Shown: positions 17,510-27,264 of the stretch, piece after piece
Position numbering within the stretch: the first letter of the stretch is position 1
Layout: every line of letters begins with the position of its first letter
DNA from: Treponema sp.
GTDB taxonomy: Bacteria > Spirochaetota > Spirochaetia > Treponematales > Breznakiellaceae
Assembly: GCA_031283725.1 (NCBI GenBank)
Contig: JAITBG010000207.1
Span: 1-32,182, forward strand
Direction of reading: 5' to 3'
DNA: 32,182 bases
The notes under the pieces: generated by a model
Seen by the model: only the letters and a program-made list of their open reading frames with translations
Told to the model about the DNA's origin: nothing
Databases searched by the model: none
Program-made: the position numbers and the translations under genes

Positions 17510-18934
17510 TTACCGTTTAAGGGTCAGGATTTCCTGTAAAAGCTGGTCTGCGGTCTGTATGGTCCGGGAGTTTGCCTGGAACCCGCGCTGGGTTACAATC
17601 ATATCCACAAACTGTTCCGAAAGATCCACGTTGGACATTTCCAGGGCGCCGGAAATAATCTTGCCCTTCCCCGCTATGCCCGAGGGTCCGATGTTGGCGT
17701 ATCCCGAGTTGTTGCTTTCCAGGAATACGTTGTCCCCGCCCTTTTCCAGCCCCCCCTGGTTGGCAAAACTCGCCATGGCCACCTGGCCCAGGGTGCGGTT
17801 GGTCCCGTTGGAATACACCCCGGTGATAACCCCGCTGGTGTCGATCTTAAAGTTTTCCAGGTAGCCCATGGTGTAGCCGTCCTGGATGATAGCTTTAGTG
17901 GAACTGGATTCGGCGTACTGGGTGACGCTGTTCACCAGGCCGCCCACAGTGCCCAGGTTCAGAAGGAATTGCTGGCGTATCATCCCCCCTTCCAGTTCCG
18001 GCCTCGCGCCCTGTACGTCGAAGGCCACGTTCATAGCCACCGCGCCTTCTCCGGCGGCCTGTTCGCCGTTGGCATCCTCAATCGCCTGGAGTGTCCCGTT
18101 GTTGTTGAAGATCGCCGTAAATTCGTTGCCCGCTGCCGGGATAGCCCCCACCATACCCACTTCGGTATTGGTGGGTATGGGGTTTTCCGGATCAACCGTA
18201 ACCCTGGCGGTCCAGCGGTTGTTAACGGTCACATCGGGTTCACCCTCGGCATTAAAGGCCCAGTTGCGGGTAAATTCTACCCGCAGTATATGCTCCTGCC
18301 CGAAGGTATCGTAGATTTTCATTTCCGTACCCCAGGTACCCCGGGCAATCTCCGCCTCTGTGGGATCGTTGGGTATAATGGGGGTCCGCTTGTCCAGGTT
18401 ACAGGCAAAGTTGACCTCCGTGGTGGCCCGGGCCGCGTCTTTGCTGCCCACAGGGATGATCAGGTTTTCCACGTCCCGGGACACGTCCAGCACCTGCTCG
18501 TTCCCCACGGTCCTGGCCTGCCAACCCTGAACCCTCATGCCGTTGGCAGGGTTTACCATCATGCCGTCCTCGTCCAGGCTGAAGGCCCCCGCCCTGGTGT
18601 AGAAGGACTTATCCCCCTGCTTAAGGACGAAAAAGCCCGTGCCCTGGATAGCCAGATCGGTGCCCACCCCGGTGGTCTGGAGCGATCCCTGGGTATGGAT
18701 GGTGTCGATGGAGGCCACCGACATCCCGAGGCCCACTTCCTTGGGGTTCACGCCCCCCAGATCTTCCGTGGGTCTGGCCGCGCCCTGAAGCTGTTGGTAA
18801 ATCATATCCTGAAAATTAACCCTATTCCGTTTAAAACCGGTGGTGTTGACATTAGAAATGTTGTTACCCACCACGTCCATCCTGGTCTGGTGGTTCTGTA
18901 ATCCCGACACACCGGAAAACAATGATCGCATCAT
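17510..18934 (-). CDS. flgE: Flagellar hook protein FlgE
   Basis: 474 aa: [45 protein letters not shown] terminus and [43 protein letters not shown] terminus. Confidence 0.96.
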   Translation of the reverse strand: MMRSLFSGVSGLQNHQTRMDVVGNNISNVNTTGFKRNRVNFQDMIYQQLQGAARPTEDLGGVNPKEVGLGMSVASIDTIHTQGSLQTTGVGTDLAIQGTGFFVLKQGDKSFYTRAGAFSLDEDGMMVNPANGMRVQGWQARTVGNEQVLDVSRDVENLIIPVGSKDAARATTEVNFACNLDKRTPIIPNDPTEAEIARGTWGTEMKIYDTFGQEHILRVEFTRNWAFNAEGEPDVTVNNRWTARVTVDPENPIPTNTEVGMVGAIPAAGNEFTAIFNNNGTLQAIEDANGEQAAGEGAVAMNVAFDVQGARPELEGGMIRQQFLLNLGTVGGLVNSVTQYAESSSTKAIIQDGYTMGYLENFKIDTSGVITGVYSNGTNRTLGQVAMASFANQGGLEKGGDNVFLESNNSGYANIGPSGIAGKGKIISGALEMSNVDLSEQFVDMIVTQRGFQANSRTIQTADQLLQEILTLKR

Positions 18935-18940
18935 AGTGGT

Positions 18941-19381
18941 CTACTCCTCAAATACTCTGGTAACCTGATCCCACTGATAGTAGGCGCCGTTCACTAATAC
19001 CTCGGGGATGTTTCCCCGGGTAACTGCCCGTACTGTCCCCTGGACAATCCGGTCTCCCTCCAAAATCTCCACCGAACGGCCCAGGGCGGAGGTTGCCTCG
19101 CCGCCGGTAAGAAGGTTCGCCAGCCGGTTAAAGTCGCTGGCCATACTGCTCATCTGTTCCAGGGTGGAAAACTGGGCCATCTGTCCGATAAATTCCTTGT
19201 CCTCCATAGGGGCGGTAGGATCCTGATGGCTCAACTGGGTAATGAGTATTTTTAAAAAGTCATCCTTACCCAGGCTCTGATTGGGCATCCTGCCCTTCTG
19301 TATCGACTTGTTGAAGGTGTCCACTTCCATGCTAAGGACTGCCTTTTCCTGCGGGCTAAGAACCGTTTCAAACGCTGCCAT
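18941..19381 (-). CDS. flgD: Flagellar hook assembly protein FlgD
   Basis: 146 aa: [41 protein letters not shown]. Confidence 0.94.
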   Translation of the reverse strand: MAAFETVLSPQEKAVLSMEVDTFNKSIQKGRMPNQSLGKDDFLKILITQLSHQDPTAPMEDKEFIGQMAQFSTLEQMSSMASDFNRLANLLTGGEATSALGRSVEILEGDRIVQGTVRAVTRGNIPEVLVNGAYYQWDQVTRVFEE

Positions 19382-19389
19382 TACTACTC

Positions 19390-20871
19390 CTATACCAATA
19401 CATTGACCCGAGAAACACCCGGACCGTCAAATCCATCCAATCCGGCATCCGCGCTAAACAGGTCCGCAGTTTCCGCCATGGCGTTGTAGCTGGAAGAAAC
19501 CACCCCGGCCGGGAAAAAGGGAGCTTCACTGTTCCACCGCCCCTGGCTGCTGCTTTGACCGCCGTCTCCCGCAAGGGCCATATCAAGGCTTGCGCCGGCA
19601 AAACCGGAATCCCGAAAAGCCTGCTCCAGGGAGCGGATTTCCCTCTCAAAAGCCCGGAGCGCCTCGTTGCTTTCAACAATGATATGCCCTGTGATCTTGT
19701 TTTCGGCCATTTCAAGACGTATCTTTACTATTCCCAGGGATTCGGGTTTGAGGGAAAGTTTGATGGTCCCCTCCCCGCCGTCCCTGACCATGATAGAGGC
19801 CTGCCGGACAATATCGCCGTTGAGATTTTGGTGGAGTTCCCGCGCCAGGATATCCTCGAAGGCCTGGCCCGCGCTTTTCTCCTGCCCTAATTCCAGGTAT
19901 TCCCGGTTTCTGCCATTGTTCCTAAGTTCCACCGCGATGTCCGCCACCCGTTCCGCCCCGGCATCCGGCGCGGGCTTTGTTTCCTGCCCCGGGTTAAGGG
20001 CCGCGCCGTTCTCCCCGGTCCTGAGATCCTGGACCGCCAGGGAAAACTGTCCCCGGGCTTTTTTGCTGTTTTTAGCTTCCGCAGCGGCTGCCTTTTCTTT
20101 TTTCTCAACCCCCGGGCCGCGCCGGTTCATTTGGGCCGGTCCCTGGGCTAACCGGGACGATTCGGCATTGGCCGCCGTGTCCGCCCCTTCCCCAGGGGTA
20201 TCCCGGGTAATTTCCCGAAAGGCCCAGGCATCCTGGAACTGGTCCTCTGCCCCGGCTAAACGGATCATGCTATCCTGATCCGCCATGTCCGCCGCTTCTT
20301 CCGGGGTTATACTCTGTAAAAGCGGATCTCCGTTACCGGGCAAAGCGGAGGATACCTCAGCTGCGGCGAGGACAATATTTTCTTCCCCATCGGGATTTTC
20401 CCGCAGCTGTTTCGTTTTTTTGACCAGCGCCTCTTTTAGCGTCGTTTCCGGAGAAGGAGCTTCCCCCTCCCCTTTCAGCGGCGGCAAAAAACGCCGATCC
20501 CTGTTTTGGATTTTTTCATTGCCCGGGGCAAGGGCATTTTTATCGCCCGCCGGAAATTCCGCCTTTTTGGCAGCGCCATTCCTGGCCGCCCCAGCGATTT
20601 TTCCTGGTCCGGCAAGCCCTCCCGGCTCAATTTCGCCGGCCTCTCCGGCCTTGGTTTTCCGCGTCAGCCCCGCAAGCAGCTTGGCAAATACACCCAGGGC
20701 GCCTTTTTTAACGCCCTTAGCGTATTTACCCTCGCCGGAACTCCGGCCTTCCACGGAATATCTTTGGTGGGATACGGTGAACATTTTGTTCGAATTGGTT
20801 GCAGCCAACACTGCCGACCTCCTGTCTTCATACCTGATGTACGCCCATTGTATGTACAATAAGGGCTGCAT
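19390..20871 (-). CDS. fliK: Flagellar hook-length control protein FliK
   Basis: Long variable N terminus and conserved C-terminal domain ([59 protein letters not shown]). Start ambiguous: 20871 or 20784; the ORF track start at 21045 overlaps flbB. Confidence 0.88.
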   Translation of the reverse strand: MQPLLYIQWAYIRYEDRRSAVLAATNSNKMFTVSHQRYSVEGRSSGEGKYAKGVKKGALGVFAKLLAGLTRKTKAGEAGEIEPGGLAGPGKIAGAARNGAAKKAEFPAGDKNALAPGNEKIQNRDRRFLPPLKGEGEAPSPETTLKEALVKKTKQLRENPDGEENIVLAAAEVSSALPGNGDPLLQSITPEEAADMADQDSMIRLAGAEDQFQDAWAFREITRDTPGEGADTAANAESSRLAQGPAQMNRRGPGVEKKEKAAAAEAKNSKKARGQFSLAVQDLRTGENGAALNPGQETKPAPDAGAERVADIAVELRNNGRNREYLELGQEKSAGQAFEDILARELHQNLNGDIVRQASIMVRDGGEGTIKLSLKPESLGIVKIRLEMAENKITGHIIVESNEALRAFEREIRSLEQAFRDSGFAGASLDMALAGDGGQSSSQGRWNSEAPFFPAGVVSSSYNAMAETADLFSADAGLDGFDGPGVSRVNVLV

Positions 20872-20902
20872 CTTAGGTGATGCCCCGGAGGCCGGATACT
20901 GA

Positions 20903-21520
20903 CTAGTCTCTGAGGACAGGCCTCCCTGCCATCTTGCGCTGCAACTCCGCCGCCCGATCGGGGGGCATGAGGGACAGCCAATAGGATACGATGGAAGCGG
21001 TTCCTTCAGTCTGGGCAATCTCTTCGGTCTTCCGGAGCACGTCAATAGCGTCCTGATCGTTCATCCTATTGATAATTTCAACCGCACTCGCCGGCGGCAT
21101 ACCATTTAGATAACGCGCATTCTGCTCGACGTTCCTGGATCTAATGTCGGCGTCTTCCATCATCGCATTAAAGGAATTCTCCCGCTCATCCAACGCTTTT
21201 TGCCGTTCCTCCAGGTCCTGGGCCATTTGTTCTATCTGGTCCTGCCGGGAAACCAGTTCCTGTTCCTTCTGCTCCATCTCCATATTGCGCAGCTCCAGGG
21301 CTTCCAACCGGACGGCCAGCCGTTCCGCGTCCAGGGAGAGGAGTTCTTCCTCCCCGGATTCATTCTGCGTCCGGGGCTGCAGGCCGATAAGGCGGTACAC
21401 CGGCGACAGAAATGCCTTGGCGTCTATAACATTGAGGTAATCAAACCACACCAAGCCGCCGCCGGCCAAAACAGCAATGAGCAGCAATAACAAAAAAACC
21501 CGGCCTAAAATTCTTCCCAT
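20903..21520 (-). CDS. flbB: Periplasmic-type flagellar collar protein FlbB (MotE/MgtE_N-like)
   Basis: 205 aa: N-terminal TM, coiled coil, C-terminal MgtE_N-like YLNGMPPASAVEIINRMNDQDAIDVLRKTEEIAQTEGTASIVSYWLSLMPPDRAAELQRKM. Position upstream of fliK as in spirochaete flb operons. Confidence 0.82.
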   Translation of the reverse strand: MGRILGRVFLLLLLIAVLAGGGLVWFDYLNVIDAKAFLSPVYRLIGLQPRTQNESGEEELLSLDAERLAVRLEALELRNMEMEQKEQELVSRQDQIEQMAQDLEERQKALDERENSFNAMMEDADIRSRNVEQNARYLNGMPPASAVEIINRMNDQDAIDVLRKTEEIAQTEGTASIVSYWLSLMPPDRAAELQRKMAGRPVLRD

Positions 21521-21548
21521 CCCGGTTTCATCACTCCCCTAATAAGGT

Positions 21549-21577
21549 ATTATACCCGTATTGTAACGATCCTTCAA
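21549..21577 (-). promoter_or_regulatory. Sigma70-type promoter for the flagellar operon (TTGAAG-17 nt-TATAAT)
   Basis: Minus strand TTGAAG GATCGTTACAATACGGG TATAAT, about 28 nt upstream of the flbB start. Confidence 0.75.
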
Positions 21578-21648
21578 CACGTTTCCGGATTACGTGGACA
21601 TTTTTCACCATAATCCCTATACTTCCTATCGGTGGGTTGGGAACGTTT

Positions 21649-22638
21649 ATGGCAGTAAAAAAATCCGTGGGTTTAGCGGCGCTCCTTATTGGTTTTATGG
21701 TTATCACAGGCGGCTGCGGAAAGCCAAAGAAGGAAACTCCGGTCACCGGAGGTATTATCCTCGGTTTTTCACAAATCGGGGCTGAAAGCGCCTGGAGGAG
21801 ATGTAACAGCCAGTCCATTCAGGAGGCTGCGGCCGCAGCGGGAATACAACTCCTCTTTTCCAATGCCGAACAAAAACAGGAAAACCAGATCAAGGCAATC
21901 CGGTCATTTATCGCCTATCAGGTTGACGTCATAGCGTTTGTTCCCATAGTTGCGGACGGCTGGGACAATGTGCTGCAGGAAGCGAAGGACGCCGGGATTC
22001 CGGTACTGGTTACCGACCGGAAGATTGACATTGAGGACGAAAATCTTTACGCCGGTTTTATCGGGACCGACAGCGTATCGGAGGGCAGAAGTGCTGCCGA
22101 ATTCCTGGTAAAAAAATTTGAGGACCGCCTGACATCTCAGGATAAACCCATCCGCATAGTAGAATTGAGCGGCACCACCGGTTCCTCCCCCGCCAGAGGA
22201 AGGGCGCAAGGGTTCAGGGAAATTATCGATCAATACCCGCAGTTTCAAATTATTTACAGCGAGTCAGGCGATTTTTTACGTTCCAAGGGATACGAACTTA
22301 TGCGATCCGTGTTAAAAGAACTTCAGGATATTGACGTAATTTTTTCCCATAACGACGGTATGACCCTGGGGGTTCTGGACGCTATAAAAGAAAAAAACAT
22401 AAATCCCGGGACTGACATAGTAATTGTAACTATCGACGCAGAACAGGCTGCCATAGACGCTTTGATCCGAGGGGAAGTGAATTGTGTTATTGAATGTAAC
22501 CCCAAGACAGGCCCGGCGATCATGCAGCTTGCCCAAAAACTTGCCGGAGGGGATACTATCGACCGGTTCATCCATGTGGAGGAGGCGGTTTTTTCCGAGG
22601 GGGACGATCTTTCCAGCATCCCTCCCCGGGGGTACTAG
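21649..22638 (+). CDS. YtfQ-like sugar-binding lipoprotein, probable sensory component beside the two-component genes
   Basis: ILGFSQIGAESAWRRCNSQSIQEAAAAAGIQLLFSNAEQKQENQIKAIRSFI... matches the YtfQ family; N-terminal TM and Cys (ITGGCGKPKKE). ATG at 21649; the ORF track uses a TTG at 21637. Confidence 0.88.
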   Translation: MAVKKSVGLAALLIGFMVITGGCGKPKKETPVTGGIILGFSQIGAESAWRRCNSQSIQEAAAAAGIQLLFSNAEQKQENQIKAIRSFIAYQVDVIAFVPIVADGWDNVLQEAKDAGIPVLVTDRKIDIEDENLYAGFIGTDSVSEGRSAAEFLVKKFEDRLTSQDKPIRIVELSGTTGSSPARGRAQGFREIIDQYPQFQIIYSESGDFLRSKGYELMRSVLKELQDIDVIFSHNDGMTLGVLDAIKEKNINPGTDIVIVTIDAEQAAIDALIRGEVNCVIECNPKTGPAIMQLAQKLAGGDTIDRFIHVEEAVFSEGDDLSSIPPRGY

Positions 22639-22640
22639 GC

Positions 22641-24113
22641 GTGGCGTGGTATAGCGAGGCGTTAAGGCTGCTCAGGCCCTTTTTTATCAGTACCGGAATT
22701 AAAAAAGCCATCAAGACCTCCCACATTGTTATTATCGGTTTTATGCTCGTTCCCCTTTTTATCAGCGTTGTTATTTCCCTGTACAACACCATCAGTTATG
22801 ATCGACTTATTTCCAATGTGGATAAAACAAACCGGCTTAATCAAATTGTAAAAAGTGAAATTACCAATGAATTATGGGATATTGTTGCGGGAAATAAATT
22901 GTTTGAAGACGGACTGCAGTACCGGATCATACATAATATCATCGATCAAATAAACGATATTATGTCCACCGCCGCAAGAACGGAAAGCCGTCAGCTTTTG
23001 GAGGTTGCGGGCCGTGCGATGAACACCCTGACCCGTTATGTAAACCGCCTGGAAGTACAAATGAAAGAAGGGTATCCTGTCATCGAAAACGAAAAAATCC
23101 TCGATGAAATCCGCGGGGTTTCGCTTTTGGTATCGGAAATACTACAGGATTTTATCGTTCTTGAAATTGAATCTACCGCTTCGGCAAATGAAAATATCAA
23201 GCGACGGGCCTTTATGCTTGCGGCAATTGAATGTGTTATTATTATTTTTGTTACCGTATTTTCCCTGTTTGTTCAGATGTCGGTTGCCGCGAATATTGAT
23301 ACATCAATCGGCGCCATGGTCTCTTTGTCCGGACGCATAGCCGAAGGAGATCTGGATGCCAGGGCGGAGGTGCCGCCGGTTATGGAATTGAATAGCCTTA
23401 CGGAAAACCTTAATAACATGGCGGGGAAAATAAAAACACTTATCGAGGCAAATGTCCAGGAACAAAAAAATTTACAGAAATCAGAGATGCGGGCTTTGCA
23501 AGCCCAGATAACGCCCCATTTTTTGTACAATACCCTGGATTCCATTATCTGGCTTGCGGAAGGCGCTCAATACGATCAGGTCATTTCCATAACCCGGGCG
23601 TTTTCCACTTTTTTCAGGATCTCCCTTAACCGCGGCAGCGAATGGGTCAGCGTCAAGGATGAATTTTCCCACATCGCCAGTTACCTCACCATACAAAAAA
23701 TACGGTACCGGGATATACTAGATTATTCCATCGATTACGAAGTTCAGATGGAGAACAACACTATCCTTAAACTTTTCCTCCAGCCCCTGGTGGAAAACGC
23801 ACTCTACCACGGCATAAAAAACAAGCGGAGCCGCGGGATGATCAAAGTACGGGGATGGCAAGAAGGGTCCATCCTGTGTTTCAGTATTGAGGATAACGGC
23901 GTCGGAATGACCGGAGAGCGTTTGGCGGACGTGCAAAAACAGCTTCAAAGCCGTCCAAATTTCGAGGCCGGCAATTCGGTCTACGGCTTATACAATGTCA
24001 GTAAGCGGCTGGAACTGTACTATAACAAGGCCGCCCGGCTGGACATCCAGAGCGTGTATAAAGAAGGGACCATGGTTACCATTCAGGTTCCCGGAGCGAC
24101 GGAACATGTATAA
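22641..24113 (+). CDS. LytS/YesM-type sensor histidine kinase (HAMP, His_kinase, HATPase)
   Basis: 490 aa, two TMs around a helical extracytoplasmic domain, LQAQITPHFLYNTLDSIIWLAEG phospho-acceptor motif, IEDNGVGM N/G box. GTG start 2 nt after the preceding stop. Confidence 0.92.
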   Translation: MAWYSEALRLLRPFFISTGIKKAIKTSHIVIIGFMLVPLFISVVISLYNTISYDRLISNVDKTNRLNQIVKSEITNELWDIVAGNKLFEDGLQYRIIHNIIDQINDIMSTAARTESRQLLEVAGRAMNTLTRYVNRLEVQMKEGYPVIENEKILDEIRGVSLLVSEILQDFIVLEIESTASANENIKRRAFMLAAIECVIIIFVTVFSLFVQMSVAANIDTSIGAMVSLSGRIAEGDLDARAEVPPVMELNSLTENLNNMAGKIKTLIEANVQEQKNLQKSEMRALQAQITPHFLYNTLDSIIWLAEGAQYDQVISITRAFSTFFRISLNRGSEWVSVKDEFSHIASYLTIQKIRYRDILDYSIDYEVQMENNTILKLFLQPLVENALYHGIKNKRSRGMIKVRGWQEGSILCFSIEDNGVGMTGERLADVQKQLQSRPNFEAGNSVYGLYNVSKRLELYYNKAARLDIQSVYKEGTMVTIQVPGATEHV

Positions 24114-25734
24114 AGTATTCATCGTAGAGGATGAGATTATCGTCCGGGAAGGAATTAGAAACAGTATTCCATGGGATAAAACTTCTTATATACTGGCTGG
24201 GGAAGCTCCGGACGGAGAGATGGCGCTTTCGATCATCAAGGATATTATGCCTGATATTCTCATAACCGACATCCGCATGCCCTTTATGGACGGCCTTGCC
24301 CTCTCCCGGATTGTAAAGAAAACCTTGCCATGGATAAAAATAATAATACTGTCCGGGCACGATGAATTTGAATACGCTCGGGAAGCAATATCCGTAGGTG
24401 TGGAGGAATACCTTCTTAAACCGGTGTCTTCCCAGGATATGCTTCAAACTCTGGATAAAATTGCCTGCCGGATCGATGCGGAAAAGGAGGAACTTCTTAA
24501 CATAGAACATCTTAGACAGCAGGCGCAGTCTAATTCGGATACCCTTCGGGAACGGTGGCTTAAGGATTTTATTAAAGGCAATGTCCCCACGGCGGATGCC
24601 ATCGAAAAAGCGCGGGAGTTGGGGATCGATCTTATCGCTCATTCCTATACCACCGCAGTGATCAGCGCATCCACTTCCCGAGACAACCATTCCCAGAGTA
24701 TCGCAGTAAAACTAATTATCCGTTCAATTACGGAGAAATACTCCAATGTCATACTATTTCAGGGGGAGGAGAACAAACACATCATGCTTATCAAGGGCAT
24801 GCCCGGAGAGAAAACGGAAAGCGACAGCCTTGAGGAATCGGTGTATACCATCGCCCAGGCGGTCAAGCATGAGGTTGAACGAAATACGGAATGTAAGATT
24901 GCCGTCGGCATAGGCGGAGTGGTAAACCGGCTTGGAGAGGTGAGCAAGTCCTATTTCAAAGCCGACCGGATTGTAAATAACGAAACCGCCGTCGGTTTGT
25001 GGCAAATTTCCGACGGCGACCCCCTGCAGACAGCGGAAGGGAAAGACAGGCTGTTCGATCAGACGGGGTTGCTCAATTTTGGCGGGGATATACTCTGGGC
25101 AAAATTTCGCTATGCTTCTAAAAAAGATATTGATTCTATCATCAATGAATACACAGGATTACTGCAGGACAGCGCCGGGGAAGGGCCTATCCTGGAATAT
25201 TTCATGCTGGGTGAAATAATTGTTGCGGCATCTAAAATAATAGAAGAATTTAACGGTGATATTAATACGATTATCCCCTTCAGCCTGAATAAATATGAGC
25301 TAAAGGAAATTATCAATTCCAGGGAAACCTTCAACGAAAAAATTAGAGCCCTCTTTACGGCGGTAATCGAATTCAGGGACTCCCGAATGGAGGGACGCTA
25401 CCAGTCGGTTATTCTCAAGGCACGGGAATTTATCGACCAGCATTACGGGGATCAGGATATTTCCCTCCACACCGTGGCCTTCCATGTGGGCATTAGCCCT
25501 AACCATTTAAGCACGGTCTTTTCCCAGGATACAGGGGAGAATTTTATCGAGTACCTTACCCGGGTGCGGATTGATAAGGCAAAACAGCTCCTGGAAAACA
25601 CCGCCATGAAGAACGCCGATATTGCCGGGAAAACGGGGTTTAGCGATCCCCACTATTTCAGTTTTATTTTCAAAAAGAATACCGGGCTGTCCCCGCGGGA
25701 ATACCGTAATTCAAAAGCAAAAGGAAAAACCTAA
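24106..25734 (+). CDS. YesN-type response regulator with AraC-family DNA-binding domain
   Basis: MYKVFIVEDEIIVREGIRNSI...ILITDIRMPFMDGLALSRIV receiver; C-terminal AraC HTH (ISLHTVAFHVGISPNHLSTVFSQDTGENFIEYLTRVRIDKAKQLLENTAMKNADIAGKTGFSDPHYFSFIFKKNTGLSPREYR). ATG overlaps the kinase stop by 8 bp; the ORF track start at 23995 is too far upstream. Confidence 0.93.
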   Translation: MYKVFIVEDEIIVREGIRNSIPWDKTSYILAGEAPDGEMALSIIKDIMPDILITDIRMPFMDGLALSRIVKKTLPWIKIIILSGHDEFEYAREAISVGVEEYLLKPVSSQDMLQTLDKIACRIDAEKEELLNIEHLRQQAQSNSDTLRERWLKDFIKGNVPTADAIEKARELGIDLIAHSYTTAVISASTSRDNHSQSIAVKLIIRSITEKYSNVILFQGEENKHIMLIKGMPGEKTESDSLEESVYTIAQAVKHEVERNTECKIAVGIGGVVNRLGEVSKSYFKADRIVNNETAVGLWQISDGDPLQTAEGKDRLFDQTGLLNFGGDILWAKFRYASKKDIDSIINEYTGLLQDSAGEGPILEYFMLGEIIVAASKIIEEFNGDINTIIPFSLNKYELKEIINSRETFNEKIRALFTAVIEFRDSRMEGRYQSVILKAREFIDQHYGDQDISLHTVAFHVGISPNHLSTVFSQDTGENFIEYLTRVRIDKAKQLLENTAMKNADIAGKTGFSDPHYFSFIFKKNTGLSPREYRNSKAKGKT

Positions 25735-25841
25735 CCATTTTTCGTAAAAAAACGCCTGTTTTCCTTTCCAATTAATCCGATACCGGGGGATTCAAGAAAA
25801 AGTTCAACTAAAGTCAATAATTATGTTCATGTACAATTCCG

Positions 25842-25886
25842 TACCTCCGGAGGTATACTAAATCAAATTCTTTTAGTATCAGGAGG
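25842..25886 (+). promoter_or_regulatory. Candidate structured leader of the second binding-protein gene
   Basis: Perfect palindrome TACCTCCGGAGGTA (25842-25855), inverted repeat ATACTAAA/TTTAGTAT (25855-25862/25872-25879), then SD AGGAGG (25881-25886). Confidence 0.5.
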
Positions 25887-25891
25887 AAAAT

Positions 25892-26974
25892 ATGAAAAAA
25901 GTATTTATCGTTTTATTGATTCTGGCAACGGCGGCGTTTGTCTTTGTCGGCTGCGGCAAAAAAGCCGAATCGGGCGGTCAGCAGACAAGTTCGACCGATG
26001 TAAGCCGGAGCATGGATCGCAAGATCGTCATGGGCTATTCCCAGATCGGTGCGGAATCCGAATGGCGGACGGCGTGTACCAATTCGGTTCAGGCGGCGGC
26101 AAAAGAATGGAACATCGACCTACGCTTCTCCGACGCACAGCAGCAGCAGCAAAATCAGCTCCAGGCAATCCGGACCTTCATTCAACAGAAGGTTGACATT
26201 ATCGCTTTTACCCCGGTGGTTGAAACCGGCTGGGAAGCAATACTCAAGGAATGTCTTGACGCGGGGATCCCCACCATCTGTGTGGATCGCAGCATCGAAG
26301 GATCGGATCGCGTAGCCGCCAATCCTAACGACATGAGCGATCCCGATAACTGGTTTACCGCCTTTATTGGTTCTGACATGGAACAGGAAGGAAACCGGGC
26401 TGCCAAATGGATGATGGCCAACGTTCCCACCCTTAAGCCCGGCAAAGCCGTCTACAACATCGCCGAACTACAGGGTACCGTGGGTTCATCCGCCATGACC
26501 GGCCGTTTCAAGGGCTTCCGCGATACCCTTGGGATTCCCGCCGCAACCGCGCTGGGAACCAGCTCCGACGGCAAGTACAAAATCATCCTGAGCCAGACCG
26601 GTGACTTTACCCGCGCCCAGGGCAAGCAGGTCATGGAAGCCTTCCTGAAATCCAACCCCAACGACATCGATGTGCTCTTTGCCCATAATGACGACATGGC
26701 AATCGGCGCCATCCAGGCTATTCAGGAAGCCGGAAAAGTGCCAGCCAAAGACATCATTATCATCGGTGTGGATGCCGTTAAGGGCGCTTTTGAGGCAATG
26801 GTTGCGGGCACGATGAACGCGTCCATCGAATGTAACCCCCTGCTTGGTCCCCAGGTAATGGAAACAGCGGTGAAGATTCTCAACGGGCAGACGGTTGAAA
26901 AGTGGGTCGTTTCCAACGAAAGCGACTACGACCAGACCAACGCCGCCGCGGCCTTCCCCAGCCGGCAGTATTAA
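25892..26974 (+). CDS. ytfQ: YtfQ-like sugar ABC transporter substrate-binding lipoprotein
   Basis: 360 aa: VMGYSQIGAESEWRTACTNSVQ..., ELQGTVGSSAMTGRFKGFRD, SQTGDFTRAQGKQVMEAFL, FAHNDDMAIGAIQAIQEAG, as in galactofuranose-binding YtfQ. SD aggagg upstream. Confidence 0.9.
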   Translation: MKKVFIVLLILATAAFVFVGCGKKAESGGQQTSSTDVSRSMDRKIVMGYSQIGAESEWRTACTNSVQAAAKEWNIDLRFSDAQQQQQNQLQAIRTFIQQKVDIIAFTPVVETGWEAILKECLDAGIPTICVDRSIEGSDRVAANPNDMSDPDNWFTAFIGSDMEQEGNRAAKWMMANVPTLKPGKAVYNIAELQGTVGSSAMTGRFKGFRDTLGIPAATALGTSSDGKYKIILSQTGDFTRAQGKQVMEAFLKSNPNDIDVLFAHNDDMAIGAIQAIQEAGKVPAKDIIIIGVDAVKGAFEAMVAGTMNASIECNPLLGPQVMETAVKILNGQTVEKWVVSNESDYDQTNAAAAFPSRQY

Positions 26975-27048
26975 GGTTATACTGGCACGAAGGGAGGGAA
27001 AGAATTTAGCCACGAAGCGAACAGTAAGGAAGTAAAAAGATACTAGGG

Positions 27049-27077
27049 TTGTTCGGAAACCTCAAGTTTCCGAACAA
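27049..27077. repeat. Palindromic element copy A: TTGTTCGGAAAC-CTCAA-GTTTCCGAACAA
   Basis: Perfect 12-bp stem, 5-nt loop. Ends and flanks resemble copy B at 30871-30898. Confidence 0.88.
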
Positions 27078-27130
27078 TTTCCATCGGATCTTTGTAACTT
27101 TTCTTTCCTTTTTCGCCTTTGGGTTTTATT

Positions 27131-27264
27131 AAAGGGCGTAGCCCTTTTGGGGTTTTAATACCCTGCCCCTTGGGGCGCTTCCTACTAGAGGTGCGGGGGA
27201 TGTGTTCCCCCGCATACGCAAAGATTTCAAGGAGAAATCTTCGATACCCCGTGGCTTGCCGCGG
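27131..27264. repeat. Cluster of five further consecutive hairpins in the binding protein-ATPase intergenic region
   Basis: 27131-27147 AAAGGGC/GCCCTTT; 27165-27176 GCCC/GGGC; 27192-27214 TGCGGGGG/CCCCCGCA; 27221-27241 AAGATTTC/GAAATCTT; 27249-27264 CCGTGG/CCGCGG. Confidence 0.8.

Noticed and set aside
20903-21520. flbB as a magnesium transporter MgtE fragment
   Set aside because: Only the MgtE_N-like motif is shared; TM-coiled-coil layout and operon position fit the flagellar collar protein FlbB.
23995-24105. N-terminal extension of the response regulator
   Set aside because: Lies inside the kinase C terminus in another frame; the receiver domain starts properly at 24106.
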